DNA from: Liolophura sinensis
Lineage: Eukaryota > Mollusca > Polyplacophora > Chitonida > Chitonidae
Length of the DNA: 64,000 bases
Assembly (NCBI RefSeq): GCF_032854445.1
Contig: NW_027017990.1
Location: forward strand, 1 to 64,000
Direction: 5' to 3'
Below the pieces are notes generated by a model. It had not been told where the DNA came from. It saw only the letters and a program-made list of their open reading frames with translations, and searched no databases. The position numbers and the translations under genes were made by a program. Shown here piece after piece: positions 11,501 to 24,800 of this stretch (positions are counted from its first letter, which is position 1; each line of letters starts with the position of its first letter).

Positions 11501-14500
11501 GTCGAAGACAAACTCAATGTCTTTATCTACATGTAGAAAAACCACACCATTTGTATATAAAAAAAACAAAAGGTACTTGATACAATCCGCTGTAAAAAGT
11601 ACAATTGAACACTGACCCACATCAATAAGGTGCAAAAGGATGCCCAATTGGGCCAGGCATCTCCAGCTGTTGAAAAATTGCAAATTTCCTTGGTTTTTAT
11701 GGGGAAAGAACCGTTGCTGGGCACGTGATCTTGACATCACTGATTATTCATTTGTGGCTACAGCCAAAAGTATTGGTCGGAGAGCAACGCGGTTTGCACC
11801 ATTCGATTTCTCGTCACAAAATACGTCGGATTAGCCTCTTACCAGCAGCATTGGAACAGTTTTTCTACTTTTGGATTTTTGCCTGGTCTTTTTGCGAATT
11901 GAAATCGGCTACATTAACTATGTACAATCGCGACTGGTCATTACTATATTCAACTTTTCATTATAAGTTATGTGCCCTTCGGTAGCCCAGACGACGTCAA
12001 ATCTTTGGGCCAAGCCCATTTAACTCACCCAGCAAATGTCTTACTTCTAAGTCGAAGACAAACTCAATGTCTTTATCTACATGTAGAAAAACCACACCAT
12101 TTGTTTATAAAAAAACACAAGGTACTTGATACAGTCTGCTGTAAAAAGTACAATTGAACACTGACCCACATCAATAAGGTGCCAAAAGATGCGCAATTGG
12201 GCCAGGCATCTCCAGCTGTTGAAAAATTGCAAATTTCCTTGGTTTCCATGGATTAAGAGCCGTTGCTGGGCACGTGATCTTGACATCATTGATTATTCAT
12301 TTGTGGCTACAGCCAAAAGTATTGGTCGGAGAGCAACGCGGTTTGCACCATTCGATTTCTCGTCACAAAATACGTCGGATTAGCCTCTTACCAGCAGCAT
12401 TGGAACAGTTTTTCTACTTTTGGATTTTTGCCTGGTCTTTTTGCGAATTGAAATCGGCTACATTAACTATGTACAGTCGCGACTGGTCATTACTATATTC
12501 AACTTTTCATTATAAGTTATGTGCCCTTCGGTAGCCCAGACGACGTCAAATCTTTGGGCCAAGCCCATTTAACTCACCCAGCAAATGTCTTACTTCTAAG
12601 TCGAAGACAAACTCAATGTCTTTATCTACATGTAGAAAAACCACACCATTTGTATATCAAAAAAAACAAAAGGTACTTGATACAATCCGCTGTAAAAAGT
12701 ACAATTGAACACTGACCCACATCAATAAAGTGCCAAAGGATGCGCAATTGGGCCAGGCATCTCCAGCTGTTGAAAAATTGCAAATTTCCTTGGTTTCCAT
12801 GGAGTAAGAGCCGTTGCTGGGCACGTGATCTTGACATCATTGATTATTCATTTGTGGCTACAGCCAAAAGTATTGGTCGGAGAGCAACGCGGTTTGCACC
12901 ATTCGATTTCTCGTCACAAAATACGTCGGATTAGCCTCTTACCAGCAGCATTGGAACAGTTTTTCCACTTTTGGATTTTTGCCTGGTCTTTTTGCTAATT
13001 GAAATCGGCTACATTAACTATGTACAATCGCGACTGGTCATTACTATATTCAACTTTTCATTATAAGTTATGTGCCCTTCGGTAGCCCAGACGACGTCAA
13101 ATCTTTGGGCCAAGCCCATTTAACTCACCCAGCAAATGTCTTACTTCTAAGTCGAAGACAAACTCAATGTCTTTATCTACATGTAGAAAAACCACACCAT
13201 TTGTATATAAAAAAAACAAAAGGTACTTGATACAATCCGCTGTAAAAAGTACAATTGAACACTGACCCACATCAATAAGGTGCCAAAGGATGCGCAATTG
13301 GGCCAGGCATCTCCAGCTGTTGAAAAATTGCAAATTTCCTTAATTTCCATGGAGTAAGAACCGTTGCTGGGCACGTGATCTTGACATCATTGATTATTCA
13401 TTTGTGGCTACAGCCAAAAGTATTGGTCGGAGAGCAACGCGGTTTGCACCATTCGATTTCTCGTCACAAAATACGTCGGATTAGCCTCTTACCAGCAGCA
13501 TTGGAACAGTTTTTCTACTTTTGGATTTTTGCCTGGTCTTTTTGCGAATTGAAATCGGCTACATTAACTATGTACAATCGCGACTGGTCATTACTATATT
13601 CAACTTTTCATTATAAGTTATGTGCCCTTCGGTAGCCCAGACGACGTCAAATCTTTGGGCCAAGCCCATTTAACTCACCCAGCAAATGTCTTACTTCTAA
13701 GTCGAAGAAAATCTCAATGTCTTTATCTACATGTAGAAAAACCACACCATTTGTATATCAAAAAAAAACAAAAGGTACTTGATACAATCCGCTGTAAAAA
13801 GTACAATTGAACACTGACCCACATCAATAAGGTGCCAAAGGATGCCCAATTGGGCCAGGCATCTCCAGCTGTTGAAAAATTGCAAATTTCCTTGGTTTCC
13901 ATGGAGTAAGAGCCGTTGCTGGGCACGTGATCTTGACATCATTGATTATTCATTTGTGGCTACAGCCAAAAGTATTGGTCGGAGAGCAACGCGGTTTGCA
14001 CCATTCGATTTCTCGTCACAAAATACGTCGGATTAGCCTCTTACCAGCAGCATTGGAACAGTTTTTCTACTTTTGGATTTTTGCCTGGTCTTTTCGCGAA
14101 TTGAAATCGGCTACATTAACTATGTACAGTCGCGACTGGTCATTACTATATTCAACTTTTCATTATAAGTTATGTGCCCTTCGGTAGCCCAGACGACGTC
14201 AAATCTTTGGGCCAAGCCCATTTAACTCACCCAGCAAATGTCTTACTTCTAAGTCGAAGACAAACTCAATGTCTTTATCTACATGTAGAAAAACCACACC
14301 ATTAGTATATCAAAAAAAACAAAAGGTACTTGATACAATCCGCTGTAAAAAGTACAATTGAACACTGACCCACATCAATAAGGTGCCAAAGGATGCGCAA
14401 TTGGGCCAGGCATCTCCAGCTGTTGAAAAATTGCAAATTTCCTTGGTTTCCATGGAGTAAGAGCCGTTGCTGGGCACGTGATCTTGACATCATTGATTAT

Positions 14501-15949
14501 TCATTTGTGGCTACAGCCAAAAGTATTGGTCGGAGAGCAACGCGGTTTGCACCATTCGATTTCTCGTCACAAAATACGTCGGATTAGCCTCTTACCAGCA
14601 GCATTGGAACAGTTTTTCTACTTTTGGATTTTTGCCTGGTCTTTTTGCGAATTGAAATCGGCTACATTAACTATGTACAGTCGCGAGTGGTCATTACTAT
14701 ATTCAACTTTTCATTATAAGTTATGTGCCCTTCGGTAGCCCAGACGACGTCAAATCTTTGGGCCAAGCCCATTTAACTCACCCAGCAAATGTCTTACTTC
14801 TAAGTCGAAGACAAACTCAATGTCTTTATCTACATGTAGAAAAACCACACCATTTGTTTATAAAAAAAAACACAAGGTACTTAATACAGTCTGCTGTAAA
14901 AAGTACAATTGAACACTGACCCACATCAATAAGGTGCCAAAAGATGCGCAATTGGGCCAGGCATCTCCAGCTGTTGAAAAATTGCAAATTTCCTTGGTTT
15001 CCATGGAGTAAGAACCGTTGCTGGGCACGTGATCTTGACATCATTGATTATTCATTTGTGGCTACAGCCAAAAGTATTGGTCGGAGAGCAACGCGGTTTG
15101 CACCATTCGATTTCTCGTCACAAAATACGTCGGATTAGCCTCTTACCAGCAGCATTGGAACAGTTTTTCTACTTTTGGATTTTTGCCTGGTCTTTTTGCG
15201 AATTGAAATCGGCTACATTAACTATGTACAATCGCGACTGGTCATTACTATATTCAACTTTTCATTATAAGTTATGTGCCCTTCGGTAGCCCAGACGACG
15301 TCAAATCTTTGGGCCAAGCCCATTTAACTCACCCAGCAAATGTCTTACTTCTAAGTCGAAGACAAACTCAATGTCTTTATCTACATGTAGAAAAACCACA
15401 CCATTTGTATATAAAAAAAACACAAGGTACTTGATACAATCCGCTGTAAAAAGTACACTTGAACACTGACCCACATCAATAAGGTGCCAAAGGATGCCCA
15501 ATTGGGCCAGGCATCTCCAGCTGTTGAAAAATTGCAAATTTCCTTGGTTTCCATGGAGTAAGAACCGTTGCTGGGCACGTGATCTTGACATCATTGATTA
15601 TTCATTTGTGGCTACAGCCAAAAGTATTGGTCGGAGAGCAACGCGGTTTGCACCATTCGATTTCTCGTCACAAAATACGTCGGATTAGCCTCTTACCAGC
15701 AGCATTGGAACAGTTTTTCTACTTTTGGATTTTTGCCTGGTCTTTTTGCGAATTGAAATCGGCTACATTAACTATGTACAATCGCGACTGGTCATTACTA
15801 TATTCAACTTTTCATTATAAGTTATGTGCCCTTCGGTAGCCCAGACGACGTCAAATCTTTGGGCCAAGCCCATTTAACTCACCCAGCAAATGTCTTACTT
15901 CTAAGTCGAAGACAAACTCAATGTCTTTATCTACATGTAGAAAAACCAC

Positions 15950-18900
15950 ACCATTTGTATATCAAAAAAACACAAGGTACTTGATACAATCCGCTGTAAA
16001 AAGTACAATTGAACACTGACCCACATCAATAAGGTGCCAAAGGATGCCCAATTGGGCCAGGCATCTCCAGCTGTTGAAAAATTGCAAATTTCCTTGGTTT
16101 CCATGGAGTAAGAGCCGTTGCTGGGCACGTGATCTTGACATCATTGATTATTCATTTGTGGCTACAGCCAAAAGTATTGGTCGGAGAGCAACGCGGTTTG
16201 CACCATTCGATTTCTCGTCACAAAATACGTCGGATTAACCTCTTACCAGCAGCATTGGAACAGTTTTTCTACTTTTGGATTTTTGCCTGGTCTTTTTGCG
16301 AATTAAAATCGGCTACATTAACTATGTACACTCGCGACTGGTCATTACTATATTCAACTTTTCATTATAAGTTATGTGCCCTTCGGTAGCCCAGACGACG
16401 TCAAATCTTTGGGCCAAGCCCATTTAACTCACCCAGCAAATGTCTTCCTTCTAAGTCGAAGACAAACTCAATGTCTTTATCTACATGTAGAAAAACCACA
16501 CCATTTGTATATAAAAAAAACAAAAGGTACATGATACAATCCGCTGTAAAAAGTACAATTGAACACTGACCCACATCAATAAGGTGCCAAAGGATGCGCA
16601 ATTGGGCCAGGCATCTCCAGCTGTTGAAAAATTGCAAATTTCTTTTGTTTCCATGGAGTAAGAGCCGTTGCTGGGCACGTGATCTTGACATCATTGATTA
16701 TTCATTTGTGGCTACAGCCAAAAGTATTGGTCGGAGAGCAACGCGGTTTGCACCATTCGATTTCTCGTCACAAAATACGTCGGATTAGCCTCTTACCAGC
16801 AGCATTGGAACAGTTTTTCTACTTTTGGATTTTTGCCTGGTCTTTTTGCTAATTGAAATCGGCTACATTAACTATGTACAATCGCGACTGGTCATTACTA
16901 TATTCAGCATTTCATTATAAGTTATGTGCCCTTCGGTAGCCCAGACGACGTCAAATCTTTGGGCCAAGCCCATTTAACTCACCCAGCAAATGTCTTACTC
17001 CTAAGTCGAAGACAAACTCAATGTCTTTATCTACATGTAGAAAAACCACACCATTTGTTTATAAAAAAACACAAGGTACTTGATACAGTCTGCTGTAAAA
17101 AGTACAACTGAACACTGACCCACATCAATAAGGTGCCAAAAGATGCGCAATTGGGCCAGGCATCTCCAGCTGTTGAAAAATTGCAAATTTCCTTGGTTTC
17201 CATGGAGTAAGAACCGTTGCTGGGCACGTGATCTTGACATCATTGATTATTCATTTGTGGCTACAGCCAAAAGTATTGGTCGGAGAGCAACGCGGTTTGC
17301 ACCATTCGATTTCTCGTCACAAAATACGTCGGATTAGCCTCTTACCAGCAGCATTGGAACAGTTTTTCTACTTTTGGATTTTTGCCTGGTCTTTTTGCGA
17401 ATTGAAATCGGCTACATTAACTATGTACAATCGCGACTGGTCATTACTATATTCAACTTTTCATTATAAGTTATGTGCCCTTCGGTAGCCCAGACGACGT
17501 CAAATCTTTGGGCCAAGCCCATTTAACTCACCCAGCAAATGTCTTACTTCTAAGTCGAAGACAAACTCAATGTCTTTATCTACATGTAGAAAAACCACAC
17601 CATTTGTATATCAAAAAAACACAAGGTACTTGATACAATCCGCTGTAAAAAGTACAATTGAACACTGACCCACATCAATAAGGTGCCAAAGGATGCCCAA
17701 TTGGGCCAGGCATCTCCAGCTGTTGAAAAATTGCAAATTTCCTTGGTTTCCATGGAGTAAGAGCCGTTGCTGGGCACGTGATCTTGACATCATTGATTAT
17801 TCATTTGTGGCTACAGCCAAAAGTATTGGTCGGAGAGCAACGCGGTTTGCACCATTCGATTTCTCGTCACAAAATACGTCGGATTAACCTCTTACCAGCA
17901 GCATTGGAACAGTTTTTCTACTTTTGGATTTTTGCCTGGTCTTTTTGCGAATTAAAATCGGCTACATTAACTATGTACACTCGCGACTGGTCATTACTAT
18001 ATTCAACTTTTCATTATAAGTTATGTGCCCTTCGGTAGCCCAGACGACGTCAAATCTTTGGGCCAAGCCCATTTAACTCACCCAGCAAATGTCTTCCTTC
18101 TAAGTCGAAGACAAACTCAATGTCTTTATCTACATGTAGAAAAACCACACCATTTGTATATAAAAAAAACAAAAGGTACATGATACAATCCGCTGTAAAA
18201 AGTACAATTGAACACTGACCCACATCAATAAGGTGCCAAAGGATGCGCAATTGGGCCAGGCATCTCCAGCTGTTGAAAAATTGCAAATTTCTTTTGTTTC
18301 CATGGAGTAAGAGCCGTTGCTGGGCACGTGATCTTGACATCATTGATTATTCATTTGTGGCTACAGCCAAAAGTATTGGTCGGAGAAAACGCGGTTTGCA
18401 CCATTCGATTTCTCGTCACAAAATACGTCGGATTAGCCTCTTACCAGCAGCATTGGAACAGTTTTTCCTCTTTTGGATTTTTGCCTGGTCTTTTTGCTAA
18501 TTGAAATCGGCTACATTAACTATGTACAATCGCGACTGGTCATTACTATATTCAGCATTTCATTATAAGTTATGTGCCCTTCGGTAGCCCAGACGACGTC
18601 AAATCTTTGGGCCAAGCCCATTTAACTCACCCAGCAAATGTCTTACTCCTAAGTCGAAGACAAACTCAATGTCTTTATCTACATGTAGAAAAACCACACC
18701 ATTTGTTTATAAAAAAACACAAGGTACTTGATACAGTCTGCTGTAAAAAGTACAACTGAACACTGACCCACATCAATAAGGTGCCAAAAGATGCGCAATT
18801 GGGCCAGGCATCTCCAGCTGTTGAAAAATTGCAAATTTCCTTGGTTTCCATGGAGTAAGAACCGTTGCTGGGCACGTGATCTTGACATCATTGATTATTC

Positions 18901-19430
18901 ATTTGTGGCTACAGCCAAAAGTATTGGTCGGAGAGCAACGCGGTTTGCACCATTCGATTTCTCGTCACAAAATACGTCGGATTAGCCTCTTACCAGCAGC
19001 ATTGGAACAGTTTTTCTACTTTTGGATTTTTGCCTGGTCTTTTTGCGAATTGAAATCGGCTACATCAACTATGTACAATCGCGACAGGTCATTACTATAT
19101 TCAACTTTTCATTATAAGTTATGTGCCCTTCGGTAGCCCAGACGACGTCAAATCTTTGGGCCAAGCCCATTTAACTCACCCAGCAAATGTCTTACTTCTA
19201 AGTCGAAGACAAACTCAATGTCTTTATCTACATGTAGAAAAACCACACCATTTGTATATAAAAAAAATACAACGTACTTGATACAATCCGCTGTGAAAAG
19301 TACAATTGAACACTGACCCACATCAATAAGGTGCCAAAGGATGCGCAATTGGGCCAGGCATCTCCAGCTGTTGAAAAATTGCAAATTTCCTTGGTTTCCA
19401 TGGAGTAAGAGCCGTTGCTGGGCACGTGAT
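15950..19430 (+). repeat. Three-monomer tandem duplication (1648-1649 bp) present only in the left copy
   Basis: The monomers starting near 16129, 16679 and 17228 are repeated at 17778, 18328 and 18876. Shared markers are GGATTAACCTC (16213, 17880), AATTAAAATCGG, TGTACACTCGCG, ATGTCTTCCTTC (16441, 18089), TTTCTTTTGTTTCC and GTACAACTGAACAC. The corresponding place in the right copy (29.8-31.0 kb) has the three monomers once. The second unit carries TTCCTCTTTTGG (18466), as does the right copy (30574), whereas the first unit has TTCTACTTTTGG, so the second unit is the closer relative of the right copy at that point. Confidence 0.85.
18328..18875 (+). repeat. Shortest near-full monomer (548 bp) with a 2 bp deletion
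   Basis: The normally invariant GGAGAGCAACGCGG reads GGAGAAAACGCGG at about 18383-18393, a loss of two bases plus local change. This is one of very few indels in the window outside the poly-A tract. The matching monomers at 16679 and 30435 have the normal form, so the change followed the local three-monomer duplication. Confidence 0.85.
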
Positions 19431-19800
19431 CTTGACATCATTGATTATTCATTTGTGGCTACAGCCAAAAGTATTGGTCGGAAAGCAACGCGGTTTGGAC
19501 CATTCGATTTCTCGTCACCAAATACGTCGGATTAGCCTCTTACCAGCAGCATTGGAACAGTTTTTCTACTTTTGGATTTTTGCCTGTTCTTTTTGCGAAT
19601 TGAAATCGGCTACATTAACTATGTACAATCGCGACTGGTCATTACTATATTCAACTTTTCATTATAAGTTATGTGCCCTTCGGTAGCCCAGACGACGTCA
19701 AATCTTTGGGCCAAGCCCATTTAGCTCACCCAGAAAATGTTTTACTTCTAAGTCGAAGACAAACTCAATGTCTTTATCTACATGTAGAAAAACCACACCA

Positions 19801-20990
19801 TTTGTATATCAAAAAAAACACAAGGTACTTGATACAATCCGCTGTAAAAAGTACAATTAAACACTGACCCACATCAAAAAGATGCCAAAGGATGCGCAAT
19901 TGGGCCAGGCATCTCCAGCTGTTGAAAAATTGCAAATTTCCTTGGTTTCCATGGAGTAAGAGCCGTTGGTGGGCACGTGATCTTGACATCATTGATTATT
20001 CATTTGTGGCTACAGCCAAAAGTATTGGTCGGAGAGCAACGCGGTTTGCACCATTCGATTTCTCGTCACAAAATACGTCGGATTAGCCTCTTACCAGCAG
20101 CATTGGAACAGTTTTTCTACTTTTGGATTTTTGCCTGGTCTTTTTGCGAATTGAAATCGGCTACATTAACTATGTACAGTCGCGACTGGTCATTACTATA
20201 TTCAACTTTTCATTATAAGTTATGTGCCCTTCGGTAGCCCAGACGACGTCAAATCTTTGGGCCAAGCCCATTTAACTCACCCAGCAAATGTCTTACTTCT
20301 AAGTCGAAGACAATCTCAATGTCTTTATCTACATGTAGAAAAACCACACCATTTGTATATAAAAAAAACACAAGGTACTTGATACAATCCGCTGTAAAAA
20401 GTACAATTGAACACTGACCCACATCAATAAGGTGCCAAAGGATGCCCAATTGGGCCAGGCATCTCCAGCTGTTGAAAAATTGCAAATTTCCTTGGTTTTC
20501 ATGGAGTAAGAACCGTTGCTGGGCACGTGATCTTGACATCATTGATTATTCATTTGTGGCTACAGCCAAAAGTATTGGTCGGAGAGCAACGCGGTTTGCA
20601 CCATTCGATTTCTCGTCACAAAATACGTCGGATTAGCCTCTTACCAGCAGCATTGGAACAGTTTTTCTACTTTTGGATTTCTGCCTGGTCTTTTTGCGAA
20701 TTGAAATCGGCTACATTAACTATGTACAATCGCGACTGGTCATTACTATATTCAACTTTTCATTATAAGTTATGTGCCCTTCGGTAGCCCAGACGACGTC
20801 AAATCTTTGGGCCAAGCCCATTTAACTCACCCAGCAAATGTCTTACTTCTAAGTCGAAGACAAACTCAATGTCTTTATCTACATGTAGAAAAACCACACC
20901 ATTTGTATATAAAAAAAACAAAAGGTACTTGATACAATCCGCTGTAAAAAGTACAATTGAACACTGACCCACATCAATAAGGTGCCAAAG
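19801..20990 (+). repeat. Array region 3: spacer of two monomers between the two ~10 kb copies
   Basis: Monomer landmarks at 19977 and 20527. The first is preceded by ATTAAACACTG and AAAAAGATGCC and carries GCCGTTGGTGGGC, a combination seen near 1.1-1.3 kb but not in the adjoining duplicated segments. The second has GGTTTTCATGG (20494) and GGATTTCTGCC (20676), which are private to it. The region contains nothing but satellite. Confidence 0.75.
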
Positions 20991-21899
20991 GATGCGTAAT
21001 TGGGCCAGGCATCTCCAGCTGTTGAAAAATTGCAAATTTCCTTGGTTTCCATGGAGTAAGAGCCCTTGCTGGGCACGTGATCTTGACATCATTGATTATT
21101 CATTTGTGGCTACAGCCAAAAGTATTGGTCAGAGAGCAACGCGGTTTGCACCATTCGATTTCTCGTCACAAAATACGTCGGATTAGCCTCTTACCAGCAG
21201 CATTGGAACAGTTTTTCTACTTTTGGATTTTTGCCTGTTCTTTTTGCGAATTGAAATCGGCTACATTAACTATGTACAATCGCGACTGGTCATTACTATA
21301 TTCAACTTTTCATTATAAGTTATGTGCCCTTCGGTAGCCCAGACGACGTCAAATCTTTGGGCCAAGCCCATTTAACTCACCCAGCAAATGTCTTACTTCT
21401 AAGTCGAAGACAAACTCAATGTCTTTATCTACATGTAGAAAAACCACACCATTTGTATATAAAAAAAACAAAAGGTACTTGATACAATCCGCTGTAAAAA
21501 GTACAATTGAACACTGACCCACATCAATAAGGTGCCAAAGGATGCGCAATTGGGCCAGGCATCTCCAGCTGTTGAAAAATTGCAAATTTCCTTGGTTTCC
21601 ATGGCGTAAGAACCGTTGCTGGGCACGTGATCTTGACATCACTGATTATTCATTTGTGGCTACAGCCAAAAGTATTGGTCGGAGAGCAACGCGGTTTGCA
21701 CCATTCGATTTCTCGTCACAAAATACGTCGGATTAGCCTCTTACCAGCAGCATTGGAACAGTTTTTCTACTTTTGGATTTTTGCCTGGTCTTTTTGCGAA
21801 TTGAAATCGGCTACATTAACTATGTACAATCGCGACTGGTCATTACTATATTCAACTTTTCATTATAAGTTATGTGCCCTTCGGTAGCCCAGACGACGT

Positions 21900-24800
21900 C
21901 AAATCTTTGGGCCAAGCCCATTTAACTCACCCAGCAAATGTCTTACTCCTAAGTCGAAGACAATCTCAATGTCTTTATCTACATGTAGAAAAACCACACC
22001 ATTTGTTTATAAAAAAACACAAGGTACTTGATACAGTCTGCTGTAAAAAGTACAATTGAACACTGACCCACATTAATAAGGTGCCAAAAGATGCGCAATT
22101 GGGCCAGGCATCTCCAGCTGTTGAAAAATTGCAAATTTCTATGGTTTCCATGGATTAAAAGCCGTTGCTGGGCACGTGATCTTGACATCATTGATTATTC
22201 ATTTGTGGCTACAGCCAAAAGTATTGGTCGGAGAGCAACGCGGTTTGGACCATTCGATTTCTCGTCACAAAATACGTCGGATTAGCCTCTTACCAGCAGC
22301 ATTGGAACAGTTTTTCTACTTTTGGATTTTTGCCTGGTCTTTTTGCGAATTGAAATCGGCTACATTAACTATGTACAATCGCGACTGGTCATTACTATAT
22401 TCAACTTTTCATTATAAGTTATGTGCCCTTCGGTAGCCCAGACGACGTCAAATCTTTGGGCCAAGCCCATTTAACTCACCCAGCAAATGTCTTACTTCTA
22501 AGTCGAAGAAAAACTCAATGTCTTTATCTACATGTAGAAAAACCACACCATTTGTACATAAAAAAAAAACACAAGGTACTTGATACAATCCGCTGTAAAA
22601 AGTACAATTGAACACTGACCCACATCAATAAGGTGCCAAAGGATGCGCAATTGGGCCAGGCATCTCCAGCTGTCGAAAAATTGCAAATTTCCTTGGTTTC
22701 CATGGAGTAAGAGCCGTTGCTGGGCACGTGATCTTGACATCATTGATTATTCATTTGTGGCTACAGCCAAAAGCACTGGTCAGAGAGCAACGCGGTTTGC
22801 ACCATTCGATTTCTCGTCACAAAATACGTCGGATTAGCCTCTTACCAGCAGCATTGGAACAGTTTTTCTACTTTTGGATTTTTGCCTGTTCCTTTTACGA
22901 ATTGAAATCGGCTACATTAACTATGTACAATCGCGACTGGTCATTACTATATTCAACTTTTCATTATAAGTTATGTGCCCTTCGGTAGCCCAGACGACGT
23001 CAAATCTTTGGGCCAAGCCCATTTAACTCACCCAGCAAATGTCTTACTTCTAAGTCGAAGACAAACTCAATGTCTTTATCTACATGTAGAAAAACCACAC
23101 CATTTGTATATAAAAAAAACAAAAGGTACTTGATACAATCCGCTGTAAAAAGTACAATTGAACACTGACCCACATCAATAAGGTGCAAAAGGATGCCCAA
23201 TTGGGCCAGGCATCTCCAGCTGTTGAAAAATTGCAAATTTCCTTGGTTTTTATGGGGAAAGAACCGTTGCTGGGCACGTGATCTTGACATCACTGATTAT
23301 TCATTTGTGGCTACAGCCAAAAGTATTGGTCGGAGAGCAACGCGGTTTGCACCATTCGATTTCTCGTCACAAAATACGTCGGATTAGCCTCTTACCAGCA
23401 GCATTGGAACAGTTTTTCTACTTTTGGATTTTTGCCTGGTCTTTTTGCGAATTGAAATCGGCTACATTAACTATGTACAATCGCGACTGGTCATTACTAT
23501 ATTCAACTTTTCATTATAAGTTATGTGCCCTTCGGTAGCCCAGACGACGTCAAATCTTTGGGCCAAGCCCATTTAACTCACCCAGCAAATGTCTTACTTC
23601 TAAGTCGAAGACAAACTCAATGTCTTTATCTACATGTAGAAAAACCACACCATTTGTTTATAAAAAAACACAAGGTACTTGATACAGTCTGCTGTAAAAA
23701 GTACAATTGAACACTGACCCACATCAATAAGGTGCCAAAAGATGCGCAATTGGGCCAGGCATCTCCAGCTGTTGAAAAATTGCAAATTTCCTTGGTTTCC
23801 ATGGATTAAGAGCCGTTGCTGGGCACGTGATCTTGACATCATTGATTATTCATTTGTGGCTACAGCCAAAAGTATTGGTCGGAGAGCAACGCGGTTTGCA
23901 CCATTCGATTTCTCGTCACAAAATACGTCGGATTAGCCTCTTACCAGCAGCATTGGAACAGTTTTTCTACTTTTGGATTTTTGCCTGGTCTTTTTGCGAA
24001 TTGAAATCGGCTACATTAACTATGTACAATCGCGACTGGTCATTACTATATTCAACTTTTCATTATAAGTTATGTGCCCTTCGGTAGCCCAGACGACGTC
24101 AAATCTTTGGGCCAAGCCCATTTAACTCACCCAGCAAATGTCTTACTTCTAAGTCGAAGAAAATCTCAATGTCTTTATCTACATGTAGAAAAACCACACC
24201 ATTTGTATATCAAAAAAAAAACAAAAGGTACTTGATACAATCCGCTGTAAAAAGTACAATTGAACACTGACCCACATCAATAAGGTGCCAAAGGATGCCC
24301 AATTGGGCCAGGCATCTCCAGCTGTTGAAAAATTGCAAATTTCCTTGGTTTCCATGGAGTAAGAGCCGTTGCTGGGCACGTGATCTTGACATCATTGATT
24401 ATTCATTTGTGGCTACAGCCAAAAGTATTGGTCGGAGAGCAACGCGGTTTGCACCATTCGATTTCTCGTCACAAAATACGTCGGATTAGCCTCTTACCAG
24501 CAGCATTGGAACAGTTTTTTCTACTTTTGGATTTTTGCCTGGTCTTTTCGCGAATTGAAATCGGCTACATTAACTATGTACAGTCGCGACTGGTCATTAC
24601 TATATTCAACTTTTCATTATAAGTTATGTGCCCTTCGGTAGCCCAGACGACGTCAAATCTTTGGGCCAAGCCCATTTAACTCACCCAGCAAATGTCTTAC
24701 TTCTAAGTCGAAGACAAACTCAATGTCTTTATCTACATGTAGAAAAACCACACCATTAGTATATCAAAAAAAACAAAAGGTACTTGATACAATCCGCTGT

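Larger units (their letters stand above)
9441..19800 (+). repeat. Array region 2: left copy of a ~10.4 kb duplicated segment
   Basis: Monomer landmarks at 9525, 10075, 10624, 11175, 11725, 12274, 12825, 13375, 13927, 14478, 15029, 15579, 16129, 16679, 17228, 17778, 18328, 18876 and 19426. The series of private variants (AGAGCCCTTGCTGG at 9507; TTCTATGGTTTCC at 10586; AAAAGCACTGGTCAG at 11216; TTTTTATGGGGAAAG at 11694; GAAAATCTCAATG near 13707; GCGAGTGG at 14683; the AATTAAAATCGG and ACACTCGCGAC pair at 16302-16335) recurs in the same order at 21.0-31.9 kb. Offsets are 11552, 13756 and 12108 bp in successive parts. No gene is present. Confidence 0.88.
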